39,500 nt of DNA, taken from NCBI GenBank assembly GCA_025997675.1, contig BNUX01000020.1, positions 1-39,500 on the forward strand, given 5' to 3'. Below, one piece after another: positions 32,545 to 39,500 of this stretch. The position numbers and the translations under genes are program-made. The DNA is from Spirochaetia bacterium (GTDB lineage Bacteria > Spirochaetota > Spirochaetia > Treponematales > Breznakiellaceae). Below the pieces are notes generated by a model. It was not told the origin of the DNA, did no database searches, and saw only the letters and a program-made list of their open reading frames with translations. Within the stretch, counting starts at the first letter, position 1; every line of letters begins with the position of its first letter.

Positions 32545-33911
32545 GTGGGGATGCTAAACTCGCTGGTGAAGATGGTATCGCTTTGCAGATTGTTTATCAT
32601 AAGTACCGGCTGCTGGGTTGCGTCCAGGGTATCCCGCCAGAGGCTGCCCTCGGGGTCCACGTGATTGCGCTGGGAAATGACCACCTTGGTGGGGAGGTGT
32701 ACAAATTCATTGTTTACAAGGCCTATGATGAGCTTTGTTTTCCCCGCCATGGCCGCATGGGCCGCCGCGTTACCGAGCCGTTCACAGTAGATGGAGTCAC
32801 TGGGCACCGCCGGGGCGGAACGGATCATATAGCTGGGATCGATGTACTTGAGGTTGGTCTCGATTTTCTTGTCATCAAAAAACTTCTGAATCCGGTCCCG
32901 CATATAGGTACCCACATCGGCCATCTTAACATTACCGCCCTCATCGGTTTTTACTTCCTTTATCAGCTTATCCTGCAGAGCCCCTTCGGCGATAATTATC
33001 ACCGCATGGTGCCGCCGGTTAATCCGGTCCTCCAGGTGGTGGAGGAAGCCGTTGGGGCCTTCCAGGTCAAAGGGCACCTCGGGGATGAGCACGAAATTCA
33101 CCTCGTGGCTGGCCAGGGCGGTATGGGCGGCGATAAACCCCGATTCCCGGCCCATCACCTTTACCAGGCCTATGCCGTTGATCTGGGAATTGGCCTCCAT
33201 ATGGGCGGCGGTTACCACCTCCACCGCCTCGGCAACCGCCGTGTCAAAGCCGAAGGACCGATCGATGAAGATGAAATCGTTATCCACCGTCTTGGGGATG
33301 CCCACGGTGGCAATCTTTAGCCCCCGTTTTTCAATTTCGTTGGCAATATCCAGGGAACCCCGCTGGGTACCGTCGCCGCCGATGGTAAAGAGGATGTTCA
33401 GGTTGAGCTGCTCAATGGCGTCTACGATTTTGGCAACCTCTTTACCACCCCCCCGGGCGCTACCCAGGAAGGTGCCCCCCAGTTTGTGGATATCATCCAC
33501 ATTTTTCATGGTAAGGGGCATAATATCGAACTTGTATTCCGGAAGGAATCCCTTGTATCCGTAGCGTATCCCCGAAATCCGACTTACCCCATACCGGGAG
33601 AGGCAGCGGACTATGGCCCGGATCACATCGTTGATCCCCGGACAGAGGCCCCCGCAGCTTACGATACCCGCATGAACGTGGTGGGGGGTAAAGTAGATCA
33701 TTTCCCGGGGCCCGGCGCATTCAACCACATGGCTGCGTTTGATAGCGGTCTGTGCGCCCAGCTTTGCTTGGGGCTTGAGCAGGACGAACTCGTCATCCGT
33801 AACATAATTCGCGATCATATCACCCTTGATTTTTGACATGGCGATAGGCGAATGGACATTGCGGTTTCCCAACTCCTCAATCGTAAAATCGAAGGTCTCG
33901 TTTTCACTCAT
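32541..33911 (-). CDS. pfkA: 6-phosphofructokinase (group with Gly/Lys active-site pair)
   Basis: This 456-residue glycolytic enzyme phosphorylates fructose 6-phosphate at C1. Conserved segments are [14 protein letters not shown] (82-95), GGDGTQRG (178-185), GIPKTVDND (204-212) and GRESGF. At the position that helps set phosphoryl-donor choice it has Gly181 (ATP type) rather than Asp (pyrophosphate type). Lys207 in PKTVDND is the residue typical of PPi enzymes but is also found in plant and trypanosome ATP enzymes. ATP use is therefore the better guess, although relatives are often annotated as PPi-dependent. AGGGGG lies five bases before ATG 33911. Confidence 0.92.
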   Translation of the reverse strand: MSENETFDFTIEELGNRNVHSPIAMSKIKGDMIANYVTDDEFVLLKPQAKLGAQTAIKRSHVVECAGPREMIYFTPHHVHAGIVSCGGLCPGINDVIRAIVRCLSRYGVSRISGIRYGYKGFLPEYKFDIMPLTMKNVDDIHKLGGTFLGSARGGGKEVAKIVDAIEQLNLNILFTIGGDGTQRGSLDIANEIEKRGLKIATVGIPKTVDNDFIFIDRSFGFDTAVAEAVEVVTAAHMEANSQINGIGLVKVMGRESGFIAAHTALASHEVNFVLIPEVPFDLEGPNGFLHHLEDRINRRHHAVIIIAEGALQDKLIKEVKTDEGGNVKMADVGTYMRDRIQKFFDDKKIETNLKYIDPSYMIRSAPAVPSDSIYCERLGNAAAHAAMAGKTKLIIGLVNNEFVHLPTKVVISQRNHVDPEGSLWRDTLDATQQPVLMINNLQSDTIFTSEFSIPT

Positions 33912-33939
33912 AGACGCCCCCTGGTTTTATTGTTATCGG

Positions 33940-33979
33940 TACTATATAGTATAGTAGTCATTAACGAAACCCTTTTCAA
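33940..33979 (-). promoter_or_regulatory. pfkA promoter with adjoining palindrome
   Basis: On the minus strand TTGAAA (33979-33974), a 17-base spacer and TACTAT (33956-33951) form the promoter. A perfect 12-bp palindrome, TACTATATAGTA (33940-33951), begins at the -10 box and covers the likely transcription start, making it a candidate operator. Confidence 0.55.
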
Positions 33980-34020
33980 GATGATTGAAAAAAGGTATAT
34001 TCAAGACAGGGTATTATTAC

Positions 34021-34047
34021 TATAATACTAATAAATAAGCAAAGGAG
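34021..34047 (+). promoter_or_regulatory. -10 box and ribosome site of the NifU-like gene
   Basis: TATAAT (34021-34026) is a consensus -10 box; the -35 is weak (ATTCAA, about 33999-34004). AAAGGAG (34041-34047) lies six bases before ATG 34054. Confidence 0.5.
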
Positions 34048-34053
34048 TATGCC

Positions 34054-34278
34054 ATGCTTGAAGAAAAAGTTAAACTCGCTCTGAATAATGTCCGCCCTTC
34101 CCTTCAGAACGACGGCGGGGATGTGGAATTCGTGTCCCTTTCCGATGATGGGACCGTTTCCCTCAAACTGACGGGGGCCTGCGGCACCTGCCCTATGGCC
34201 CAGATGACCCTTAAAATGGGGATTGAAAACTATTTAAAAAAGGAAATCCCCGAAGTAAAGGCGGTCGTGGGAGTATAA
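34054..34278 (+). CDS. NifU-like C-terminal domain Fe-S scaffold protein
   Basis: This complete 74-residue single-domain protein corresponds to the C-terminal domain of NifU (Nfu). The sequence LQNDGGDVEF and the Cys43-x2-Cys46 pair (ACGTCPMA) are diagnostic. Two subunits hold a [4Fe-4S] or [2Fe-2S] cluster for delivery to apo-proteins. The next gene encodes a radical SAM enzyme needing a [4Fe-4S] cluster, a sensible pairing. Downstream spacing is only five bases, with a hairpin across the stop codon. Confidence 0.92.
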   Translation: MLEEKVKLALNNVRPSLQNDGGDVEFVSLSDDGTVSLKLTGACGTCPMAQMTLKMGIENYLKKEIPEVKAVVGV

Positions 34279-34283
34279 CTCCC

Positions 34284-36101
34284 TTGGGGTCTAACCCGGA
34301 TTTCCTCCCCGTAAACCTCCGCGAAATGGGGGAACGGGGTTGGGAATCCTGTGATTTCATCTTTGTTTCCGGCGACGCCTATGTGGATCATCCCTCATTT
34401 GCCGCCGCCCTGATTTCCCGTTTTCTCGAAGCCCGGGGCTTTCGTGTGGGGATTATCCCCCAGCCTGATTGGAAGGTCCCCGCATCCTACACCGTTTTAG
34501 GCCGACCCCGCCTCGCCTTTCTGGTTGGGGCCGGCAATATGGACTCCATGGTTGCCCACTATACCGCCGCCCGGAAGCCCCGTTCAGGGGACGCCTATTC
34601 CCCCTGCGGCAAAGCGGGGTTCCGGCCCGACCGTGCGATCTTAAAATATGTTGAAGGTATACGCGCGGCCTACAAGGACATCCCGGTAATCATTGGGGGC
34701 ATAGAGGCGGGTCTCCGCCGGTTTGCCCACTACGACTACTGGTCCGACACGGTGCGCCGTTCGATTTTGCTGGACTCCAAGGCGGATATCCTGGTGTACG
34801 GCATGGGGGAGCGGCCCATTCTGGAACTCGCCCGGCGCCTTGCACGGGGGGAACCGGTCAAGGCTATCCGGGATGTCCGGGGCACCTGCGTCCGTTCCCA
34901 GGGGATGCCGCCGGAACTTTCCGTCCAACTGCCGGACTACGAGGCGGTGAAGGGCGCCGATCCTGCCTCCCTGCGGGCCTATGCGGAACACTTCATGCTC
35001 CAAAAGTTACACGCCGATCCCCAAACCGCCAAACCTCTGGCGGAACGCTCCGACGGAGACCGCTGGGTCCTCCAGAACCCTCCGGCTTTCCCTTTGGATA
35101 CTGCGGATCTGGACCGGGTTTACGAGCTTCCTTATATGCGCCGGGCTCATCCGATGTATGATACCTCCGGGGGCATTCCGGCTTTACAGGAAGTGTGTTT
35201 CTCCCTGGTTTCCAGCCGGGGCTGTTTTGGCGGATGTTCCTTCTGTGCCATCACCTTTCACCAGGGCCGGGCGGTTACCAGCCGAAGCCGGGAAAGCCTG
35301 GTCCGGGAAGCGGAAACCCTGACCCGCCATAGGGACTTTAAGGGGTATGTCCACGATGTGGGCGGCCCCACGGCCAACTTCTACGGCGCTCATTGTCCCC
35401 GTCAGAAGGAGGGCAGCTTTTGCCCGGAAAAAGAGTGCCTCTACCCCAAAGTCTGCCCGCAGCTTAAGGCGGATCACCGGCCTTATATGGAAACCCTCAA
35501 GGCGCTGCGGAACATCAAGACTATTAAAAAAGTCTTTATCCGATCCGGTATCCGCTTCGACTATCTGGAACTGGACAAACAGCACGGCAGGGAATTTTTG
35601 AAGACCCTTTGCCAACACCACGTAAGCGGCCAACTCAAGGTTGCCCCGGAGCATGTTTCTGCAACCGTGCTTGCGGCTATGGGGAAGGGGGATCACGCTG
35701 CCTACGAAAAGTTCCAGAGGGATTATGCGGAAACGAATGAGCGGCTGGGATTCAAGCAGTACCTTATCCCCTATTTTATTTCCAGCCATCCCGGTTCAAC
35801 CCTCAACGACGCCATAGAACTGGCCCTGTATATGAAGCAGAGCCGCTTCGTTCCGGACCAGGTGCAGGACTTCTACCCCACCCCGGGTACCATAGCGGCG
35901 GTGATGTACCGTACCGGCCTTGACCCTCGAACCATGGAGGGCATAATGATACCCAGGGGGGAGCGGGAGAAACGGCTCCAGCGAAGCCTGCTGCAGTTTA
36001 ACCGCCGGGAAAATAAAGCCCTGGTGATTGAGGCCTTAAACCAGGCGGGGCGGGAAGATCTGATTGGGTCCGGGCCGGAGTGTCTGGTAAAGGGAGGATG
36101 A
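34284..36101 (+). CDS. ygiQ: YgiQ-family radical SAM protein
   Basis: This 605-residue UPF0313/YgiQ radical SAM protein is of unknown reaction. The N-terminal region has FLPVNLREMGERGW and SGDAYVDHPSF typical of the family, and a B12-binding-like half precedes the SAM barrel. The cluster ligands are Cys314, Cys318 and Cys321 (RGCFGGCSFC), followed by a family-typical cysteine-rich stretch (about 373-395). The start is TTG 34284, because the conserved FLP segment precedes the first ATG (34326). GGGAG of its ribosome site lies in a hairpin that includes the NifU-like stop codon, so translation is probably coupled. Confidence 0.92.
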   Translation: MGSNPDFLPVNLREMGERGWESCDFIFVSGDAYVDHPSFAAALISRFLEARGFRVGIIPQPDWKVPASYTVLGRPRLAFLVGAGNMDSMVAHYTAARKPRSGDAYSPCGKAGFRPDRAILKYVEGIRAAYKDIPVIIGGIEAGLRRFAHYDYWSDTVRRSILLDSKADILVYGMGERPILELARRLARGEPVKAIRDVRGTCVRSQGMPPELSVQLPDYEAVKGADPASLRAYAEHFMLQKLHADPQTAKPLAERSDGDRWVLQNPPAFPLDTADLDRVYELPYMRRAHPMYDTSGGIPALQEVCFSLVSSRGCFGGCSFCAITFHQGRAVTSRSRESLVREAETLTRHRDFKGYVHDVGGPTANFYGAHCPRQKEGSFCPEKECLYPKVCPQLKADHRPYMETLKALRNIKTIKKVFIRSGIRFDYLELDKQHGREFLKTLCQHHVSGQLKVAPEHVSATVLAAMGKGDHAAYEKFQRDYAETNERLGFKQYLIPYFISSHPGSTLNDAIELALYMKQSRFVPDQVQDFYPTPGTIAAVMYRTGLDPRTMEGIMIPRGEREKRLQRSLLQFNRRENKALVIEALNQAGREDLIGSGPECLVKGG

Positions 36102-36102
36102 A

Positions 36103-36690
36103 ATGGACGAACAAAATTCCGGAAAAAAAGAATTGCTGTTGATTACGGGATCTCCCCGGAAAAATGGCGTTACCGCAAAGCTGGCAGCAATGATGCTGGA
36201 AGAAGCGGGACTTCCGGATAAAAATATAAACGTTACCACCATTGATACCTATGCCCTGGCTTTAAAGCCCTGCATCCATTGCGGGTACTGCAAAAAAAAA
36301 CCCTCATGTGTGAACAAGGACTTTCTGCCCGTTGACGCGGCTCTGCAAAGGGCGGATATTTTGGTTATCGCAAGCCCCGTGTATGGGCTGGGTTTTCCCG
36401 CACCCTTAAAAGCCCTTCTTGATCGGAGCCAGCAGTATTTTGAGGCAAAGTTTTCATTGGGGATCACTTCTATCAAAAAACATAAGAAGGCGGTGTTGTT
36501 AAGCGCCCACGGATCAAAGGATGCCAAGGGTGTTTTGTTTATGGAAGAACAGCTAAAAATAGTTTTTAAACTTTTTAATGCGGAGCTTAATGCAACCATA
36601 ACGGCGCATAACACGGATAGCGGATACATAGATTTTGATGCGCTAAGGGACGAAATAAAAACAGCCCTTACTGGTATCCTTTTGCCCTGA
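36103..36690 (+). CDS. Flavodoxin-fold NAD(P)H-dependent reductase with cysteine cluster
   Basis: This 195-residue protein begins with the FMN-binding pattern LLLITGSPRKNGVTAKL (11-27) and later has ASPVYGLGFPAPLKALLDR. Four cysteines, Cys57, Cys60, Cys63 and Cys69 (CIHCGYC), match the compact motif that holds a [4Fe-4S] cluster in iron-sulfur flavoproteins. Related reductases keep some of these without a cluster. It probably passes electrons between FMN and other carriers. GGGAGG precedes ATG 36103, one base after the radical SAM gene stop. The 3' end overlaps the convergent EcfT gene by 23 bp. Confidence 0.87.
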   Translation: MDEQNSGKKELLLITGSPRKNGVTAKLAAMMLEEAGLPDKNINVTTIDTYALALKPCIHCGYCKKKPSCVNKDFLPVDAALQRADILVIASPVYGLGFPAPLKALLDRSQQYFEAKFSLGITSIKKHKKAVLLSAHGSKDAKGVLFMEEQLKIVFKLFNAELNATITAHNTDSGYIDFDALRDEIKTALTGILLP

Positions 36691-37225
36691 TTGCCTGGGA
36701 TATTTCATTGGTTCTGCTGAGGATGCCGACAAAAAACGGCTTTACCATGTATTTAAAATTCTGCGCGTTTATTTTCATGCCCTTTGCCCGTAACGCCATC
36801 CTGATTTGATCAAAGTCGCGGCGTAAAACGGGAATAAACGCCAGGCTTATGCTTACCATGAGGGACACATCTTTTCCATCAATGTTGAATACCTTTAATG
36901 GTTTACTGAATCCTTCGATTACCTTGCAAAGGTCGCCGGTGCTTACCACTTTTTTGTAGCATTGGGTAATGTTGCAAATTAAAATCAAGCGGACCGTTAA
37001 ATAGATCGCGTCCTGCACGAAACCCAGAATGAGATTAAAAACCGCCGCCAAAAAGACAAAGGGTAAAAATGAAAAGATGTACCGGGCTGCGGCAGGGGGA
37101 CTTACCCGGCAAAGGATCATCGCAGCGATGTTGATTAATAGAAAGGCCGCAATAAAGGGCCAGTCAAAAAAGAAAATGGTTATGGTATAGGCAAATATGG
37201 ATAAGAATTTTATCACATTAAGCAT
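36668..37225 (-). CDS. ecfT: ECF transporter transmembrane component EcfT (CbiQ family)
   Basis: This 185-residue membrane protein is the scaffold subunit of an energy-coupling factor vitamin transporter. It has about four or five helices (for example 5-35, 46-68, 72-88, 118-135). The two coupling-helix motifs that contact the ATPases are present as MALRAKGM and AIRAKGY near 142-149 and the C-terminus, close to the usual Ala-Arg-Gly pattern. It is shorter than many EcfT proteins (about 260 residues). The start overlaps the ATPase stop by eight bases. Confidence 0.85.
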   Translation of the reverse strand: MLNVIKFLSIFAYTITIFFFDWPFIAAFLLINIAAMILCRVSPPAAARYIFSFLPFVFLAAVFNLILGFVQDAIYLTVRLILICNITQCYKKVVSTGDLCKVIEGFSKPLKVFNIDGKDVSLMVSISLAFIPVLRRDFDQIRMALRAKGMKINAQNFKYMVKPFFVGILSRTNEISQAIRAKGYQ

Positions 37226-38054
37226 TTATTTCGTCCTTTATCATTTCGATGTAGGTAAAAATATTATTCGCGACATCACCCACAGCCCATTTCTTAACAA
37301 AAATGTCTATCCCCTTTTGTTTTAATATATACAGAAGGTCCATGGTCAGGGGTATTTCCAGGCCGAAGGACTTCATTTTTTCGATGTTGTCAAAAAGCTC
37401 ATGTTTTTGAAATTCGGCCTTAATGCTGCCGTTTTCTATCACTACGATTCTGTCGGCGACAAGCACCTCGTCAATAACGTTGGTAACATATACCACCGTA
37501 AGGCCGGCTTTGTGAAGATCCACCACAATGTTTTGAATGTCCTTTTTACCCTTGGGGTCGAGCATTGCCGTGGGTTCGTCAAAGACGATGCACTGGGGGT
37601 TCATGGCCAGGACGCTGGCAATGGCCACCCGCTGTTTTTGCCCCATGCTCAGTTCAAAGGAATCGGTAAACTGTTCTATGGCCATGGTTTTTGAAATTTC
37701 GTCAATCCGGGTTTCAATTTCGGCATCGGTAAAGTTCAGGTTGCGCAGGCCGAAGGCAATATCATCCCGTACTTTTTCAAATACAATTTGATTTTCCGGA
37801 TTTTGAAAAACCATGCCCAGGGTTTTGCGTAATTCTATAAAACTTTTTTTGCTCCTGGTGTTGATGCCGTTCACCAACACGGTGCCCTTTGTAGGCTTTA
37901 TCAGCCCGGAAAGCACCCCGGCAAAGGTGGATTTTCCCGAACCGTTTCTGCCTACAATGGCAACGAACTCACCGCGTTGAATAGTTAAATTGATGTTCTT
38001 TAGAGCATGTCTACCCGAGGGGTACACATACTCTAAATTTTCTATGCTGATCAT
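37218..38054 (-). CDS. ECF transporter ATP-binding protein with Asn at the H-loop
   Basis: This 278-residue ATPase powers the ECF transporter. It has Walker A GRNGSGKST (35-43), Q-loop Gln84 in FQNPENQI (a CbiO/EcfA hallmark), signature LSMGQKQR (135-142) and Walker B CIVFDE with Glu160. The switch (H-loop) histidine, normally in VTHD, is Asn192 here (VTNVIDE). It has the usual C-terminal extension of EcfA proteins. Only one ATPase gene is present, although most ECF modules use two. Either it works as a homodimer or a partner is encoded elsewhere. The gene starts two bases after the stop of the S-component fusion. Confidence 0.88.
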   Translation of the reverse strand: MISIENLEYVYPSGRHALKNINLTIQRGEFVAIVGRNGSGKSTFAGVLSGLIKPTKGTVLVNGINTRSKKSFIELRKTLGMVFQNPENQIVFEKVRDDIAFGLRNLNFTDAEIETRIDEISKTMAIEQFTDSFELSMGQKQRVAIASVLAMNPQCIVFDEPTAMLDPKGKKDIQNIVVDLHKAGLTVVYVTNVIDEVLVADRIVVIENGSIKAEFQKHELFDNIEKMKSFGLEIPLTMDLLYILKQKGIDIFVKKWAVGDVANNIFTYIEMIKDEINA

Positions 38055-38056
38055 TT

Positions 38057-39082
38057 TTAGAGTTTCGCCCGAAGCTCCTCAAGGATACCCGGAATCTGAT
38101 CGGGAGTTACATTGGCGTAGACCTTATCCGGAATTCCACCTTGTACCATGAATGCCGGGGCCAGAGAGCAGGCGCCGAGACACGCTACGGTCTGAACCGT
38201 AAAGCTTAAATCATCGGTTGTTATTTTTTTCTCTGAAAGTCCCAATTCTTTGCGGAATTTTTCCAGGTTCGGAACTGATTTGCGGACATGGCAGGCGGTA
38301 CCATCACACACCTTGATGATGAACTTACCCTTTGGTTTAAGAGAGAAGTTTTCGTAGAATGTGGCTACGCCATAAATCCTGGCTTCGCTCACGCCAAGTT
38401 TTTTCGCCACGCAAGCGAACGTTTCGGGCGGCAGGTAATTGTACTTTTCCTGAATGCCCTGCAGTATCGGAATAATCGATCCGGGGTTGGCCCCCCACAC
38501 CTTTATGACGGCGTCAACAATACCGGGGTCAAATTTCGTGTTGTTTTCGGTATCTTCTTCGTCAGGATCATCCAAAAGATATTTCTTCACCGGTTTATCC
38601 AGGAAGATTTTTATGGCATACATAGATGCTATCTCTATGGGGATTTCAATGATGTTTGCAATAACCCTCCCCGCAAGTATCACCATAAACGCCCGCTTAT
38701 ACATGATGCTCAGCCATAGGGTGGTAAGGCCCAGGTGGATAAAAACATGCACGATAATGACACTGATCACCAGCCGTACAAAATAGGATTTGTTTGAAGG
38801 CGTCTTGTAGAGGAAGAAGCCGTACACTAAACCGGTTAGCAGGGCATTAAGGGTAAAGCCCGCAAAGAAACTCGCCTTGGGCATAAGCAGCATGCCCAAA
38901 ATGTCCGCCACAACGCCGATAAGGCCGCCCCAAACCGGGCCTAAGAGCGTGGCGGTTATAATAACCGGCACATAGGCGAAACTGAGGCGCAGAATTTGAG
39001 TTTCCACAGAAATGAATCGTTGGAAGACGATAAGGATAGCCAGAAGTAAGCCGGCAAGAACAACCTTCTTTACCTTAGGCAT
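38057..39082 (-). CDS. Fusion: FolT-like ECF substrate-binding component + NuoE-type [2Fe-2S] domain
   Basis: This is a 341-residue two-part protein. Residues 1-168 form a membrane domain of about six helices, with the folate-family S-component pattern RLSFAYVPVIITATLLGP, GVVADILG and FFAGFTLNALLTGLVYG. An acidic linker follows (169-184). Residues 185-341 are a complete thioredoxin-like [2Fe-2S] domain as in NuoE/HndA. It has the helical start IVDAVIKVWG and IPILQGIQEKY, and ligands Cys259 and Cys264 (CDGTAC) plus Cys301 and Cys305 (CLGAC). No start codon or ribosome site lies between the parts. AAGGAGG at 39094-39088 fixes the start at ATG 39082. S-component function is vitamin capture; what the redox domain does here is unknown. 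Confidence 0.85.
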   Translation of the reverse strand: MPKVKKVVLAGLLLAILIVFQRFISVETQILRLSFAYVPVIITATLLGPVWGGLIGVVADILGMLLMPKASFFAGFTLNALLTGLVYGFFLYKTPSNKSYFVRLVISVIIVHVFIHLGLTTLWLSIMYKRAFMVILAGRVIANIIEIPIEIASMYAIKIFLDKPVKKYLLDDPDEEDTENNTKFDPGIVDAVIKVWGANPGSIIPILQGIQEKYNYLPPETFACVAKKLGVSEARIYGVATFYENFSLKPKGKFIIKVCDGTACHVRKSVPNLEKFRKELGLSEKKITTDDLSFTVQTVACLGACSLAPAFMVQGGIPDKVYANVTPDQIPGILEELRAKL

Positions 39083-39101
39083 AAGAACCTCCTTGTTTTG
39101 G

Positions 39102-39122
39102 TTCGTGCAAGATCGGCACGAA
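39102..39122 (-). other. Hairpin just upstream of the ECF operon ribosome site
   Basis: TTCGTGC (39122-39116) pairs perfectly with GCACGAA (39108-39102) across a 7-base loop in the transcript leader. It ends seven bases before the AAGGAGG ribosome site. The leader is about 116 nt. I could not match it to the tetrahydrofolate riboswitch. Confidence 0.5.
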
Positions 39123-39204
39123 AATTTCAGCAAATTGATGTTCCTTTAAGCCTGTTCGTTGAAGGCATAAATAAACAACTTTGTCTACACGAGAAGCTTT
39201 CGCT

Positions 39205-39233
39205 AGTGTATGGCACTTTTTTCACGGTGTCAA
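39205..39233 (-). promoter_or_regulatory. Promoter of the ECF transporter operon
   Basis: On the minus strand TTGACA (39233-39228), a 17-base spacer and TACACT (39210-39205) form a near-consensus promoter. A-rich runs lie upstream (39234-39252), resembling an UP element. Transcription would start near 39198, giving a 5' leader of about 116 nt. Confidence 0.75.
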
Positions 39234-39261
39234 GGATTTTTTTTACTTTTTTACGGAATTT

Positions 39262-39500
39262 TTAGGTTCGGATGATGGTGATGTTTCCCAAAATTGCCCT
39301 TCCCAGGATATACAATTCGGGGGACTCCGTATCATCGGAGGCCCCCGGTTCGTTTGGGGAAAATATTCCCGCAAGGAAGGGGGTGGTTTTATTGATGACC
39401 CTCACGTTTTTTGGAACATGGATTTCGGTTAGGCCCAGGTAGGAATGGACGGTCAGGACGGTTTTCCCCTTGGGCAAATCATGTTCGTTGATGGTTATTC
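39262..39500 (-). CDS. C-terminal part of a LiaF-like (cell-wall-active antibiotics response) protein, truncated by the window edge
   Basis: The frame is open from the right edge to a stop at 39262, about 79 residues. The stretch VHSYLGLTEIHVPKNVRVINKT and the ending LYILGRAILGNITIIR resemble the right-handed beta C-terminal domain of LiaF/DUF2154-type proteins, which modulate envelope-stress two-component systems. The upstream part lies outside the window, so neither start nor membrane domain can be seen. The likeness is by pattern only. Confidence 0.55.
   Translation of the reverse strand, partial: ITINEHDLPKGKTVLTVHSYLGLTEIHVPKNVRVINKTTPFLAGIFSPNEPGASDDTESPELYILGRAILGNITIIRT

Noticed and set aside
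39083..39198. Tetrahydrofolate riboswitch upstream of the folate-type ECF gene
   Set aside because: Length would fit, but the conserved core sequence could not be recognised.

Overview
The window looks like part of a spirochaete chromosome, most likely a free-living or gut-associated Treponema. This rests on inference from gene content: a hemerythrin chemoreceptor, a Gly/Lys-type phosphofructokinase like those of treponemes, a LolA-like protein beside paired FtsX permeases, a DUF6249/ECF sigma/anti-sigma trio, and moderately GC-rich, densely packed genes. No rRNA, tRNA, transposase or CRISPR array was found. The sequence opens with a run of 19 G, which looks like a contig edge.

Layout. 1-592 has no gene. 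It holds hairpins, a four-unit 21-bp palindromic repeat and a strong terminator just before a chemoreceptor gene (593-3286). 3345-9821 is one long operon: a YtrA-type GntR repressor, an SPFH protein, a LolD/MacB-like ATPase, two FtsX-type permeases, a LolA-like periplasmic protein and a predicted outer-membrane barrel. It reads as a dedicated envelope-trafficking machine. 9782-15792 holds an ABC-F ATPase with a coiled-coil protein, an OmpA-family protein, a PflX-like radical SAM enzyme, the sigma/anti-sigma module and a PTS EIIA protein. 15792-18596 holds a large pRiA4b ORF-3-domain protein and a divergent FCD-type GntR regulator.

18667-31053 is the striking part. A block of about 5.88 kb (repeat array, murJ, tyrS, NUDIX hydrolase, cytidylate-kinase-like/BON protein, most of an EEP phosphohydrolase gene) occurs twice in tandem. 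I found no difference between the copies where I compared them. The copies are joined by a 104-bp piece of the NUDIX gene in inverted orientation, with short homologies at both joints. The joint makes one open frame of three genes, each in its native frame. It may be a recent template-switching duplication or an assembly/amplification chimera. The two predict different read-level evidence.

31050-36690 holds a SpoU methyltransferase, an unknown protein, phosphofructokinase, a NifU-like scaffold, a YgiQ radical SAM protein and an Fe-S flavoprotein-like reductase. 36668-39082 (minus strand) is an ECF transporter operon. Its first gene fuses a FolT-like substrate-binding membrane component to a complete NuoE-type [2Fe-2S] domain, and its ATPase has Asn at the H-loop position. 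This is the most unusual gene architecture in the window. A LiaF-like gene fragment runs off the right edge.
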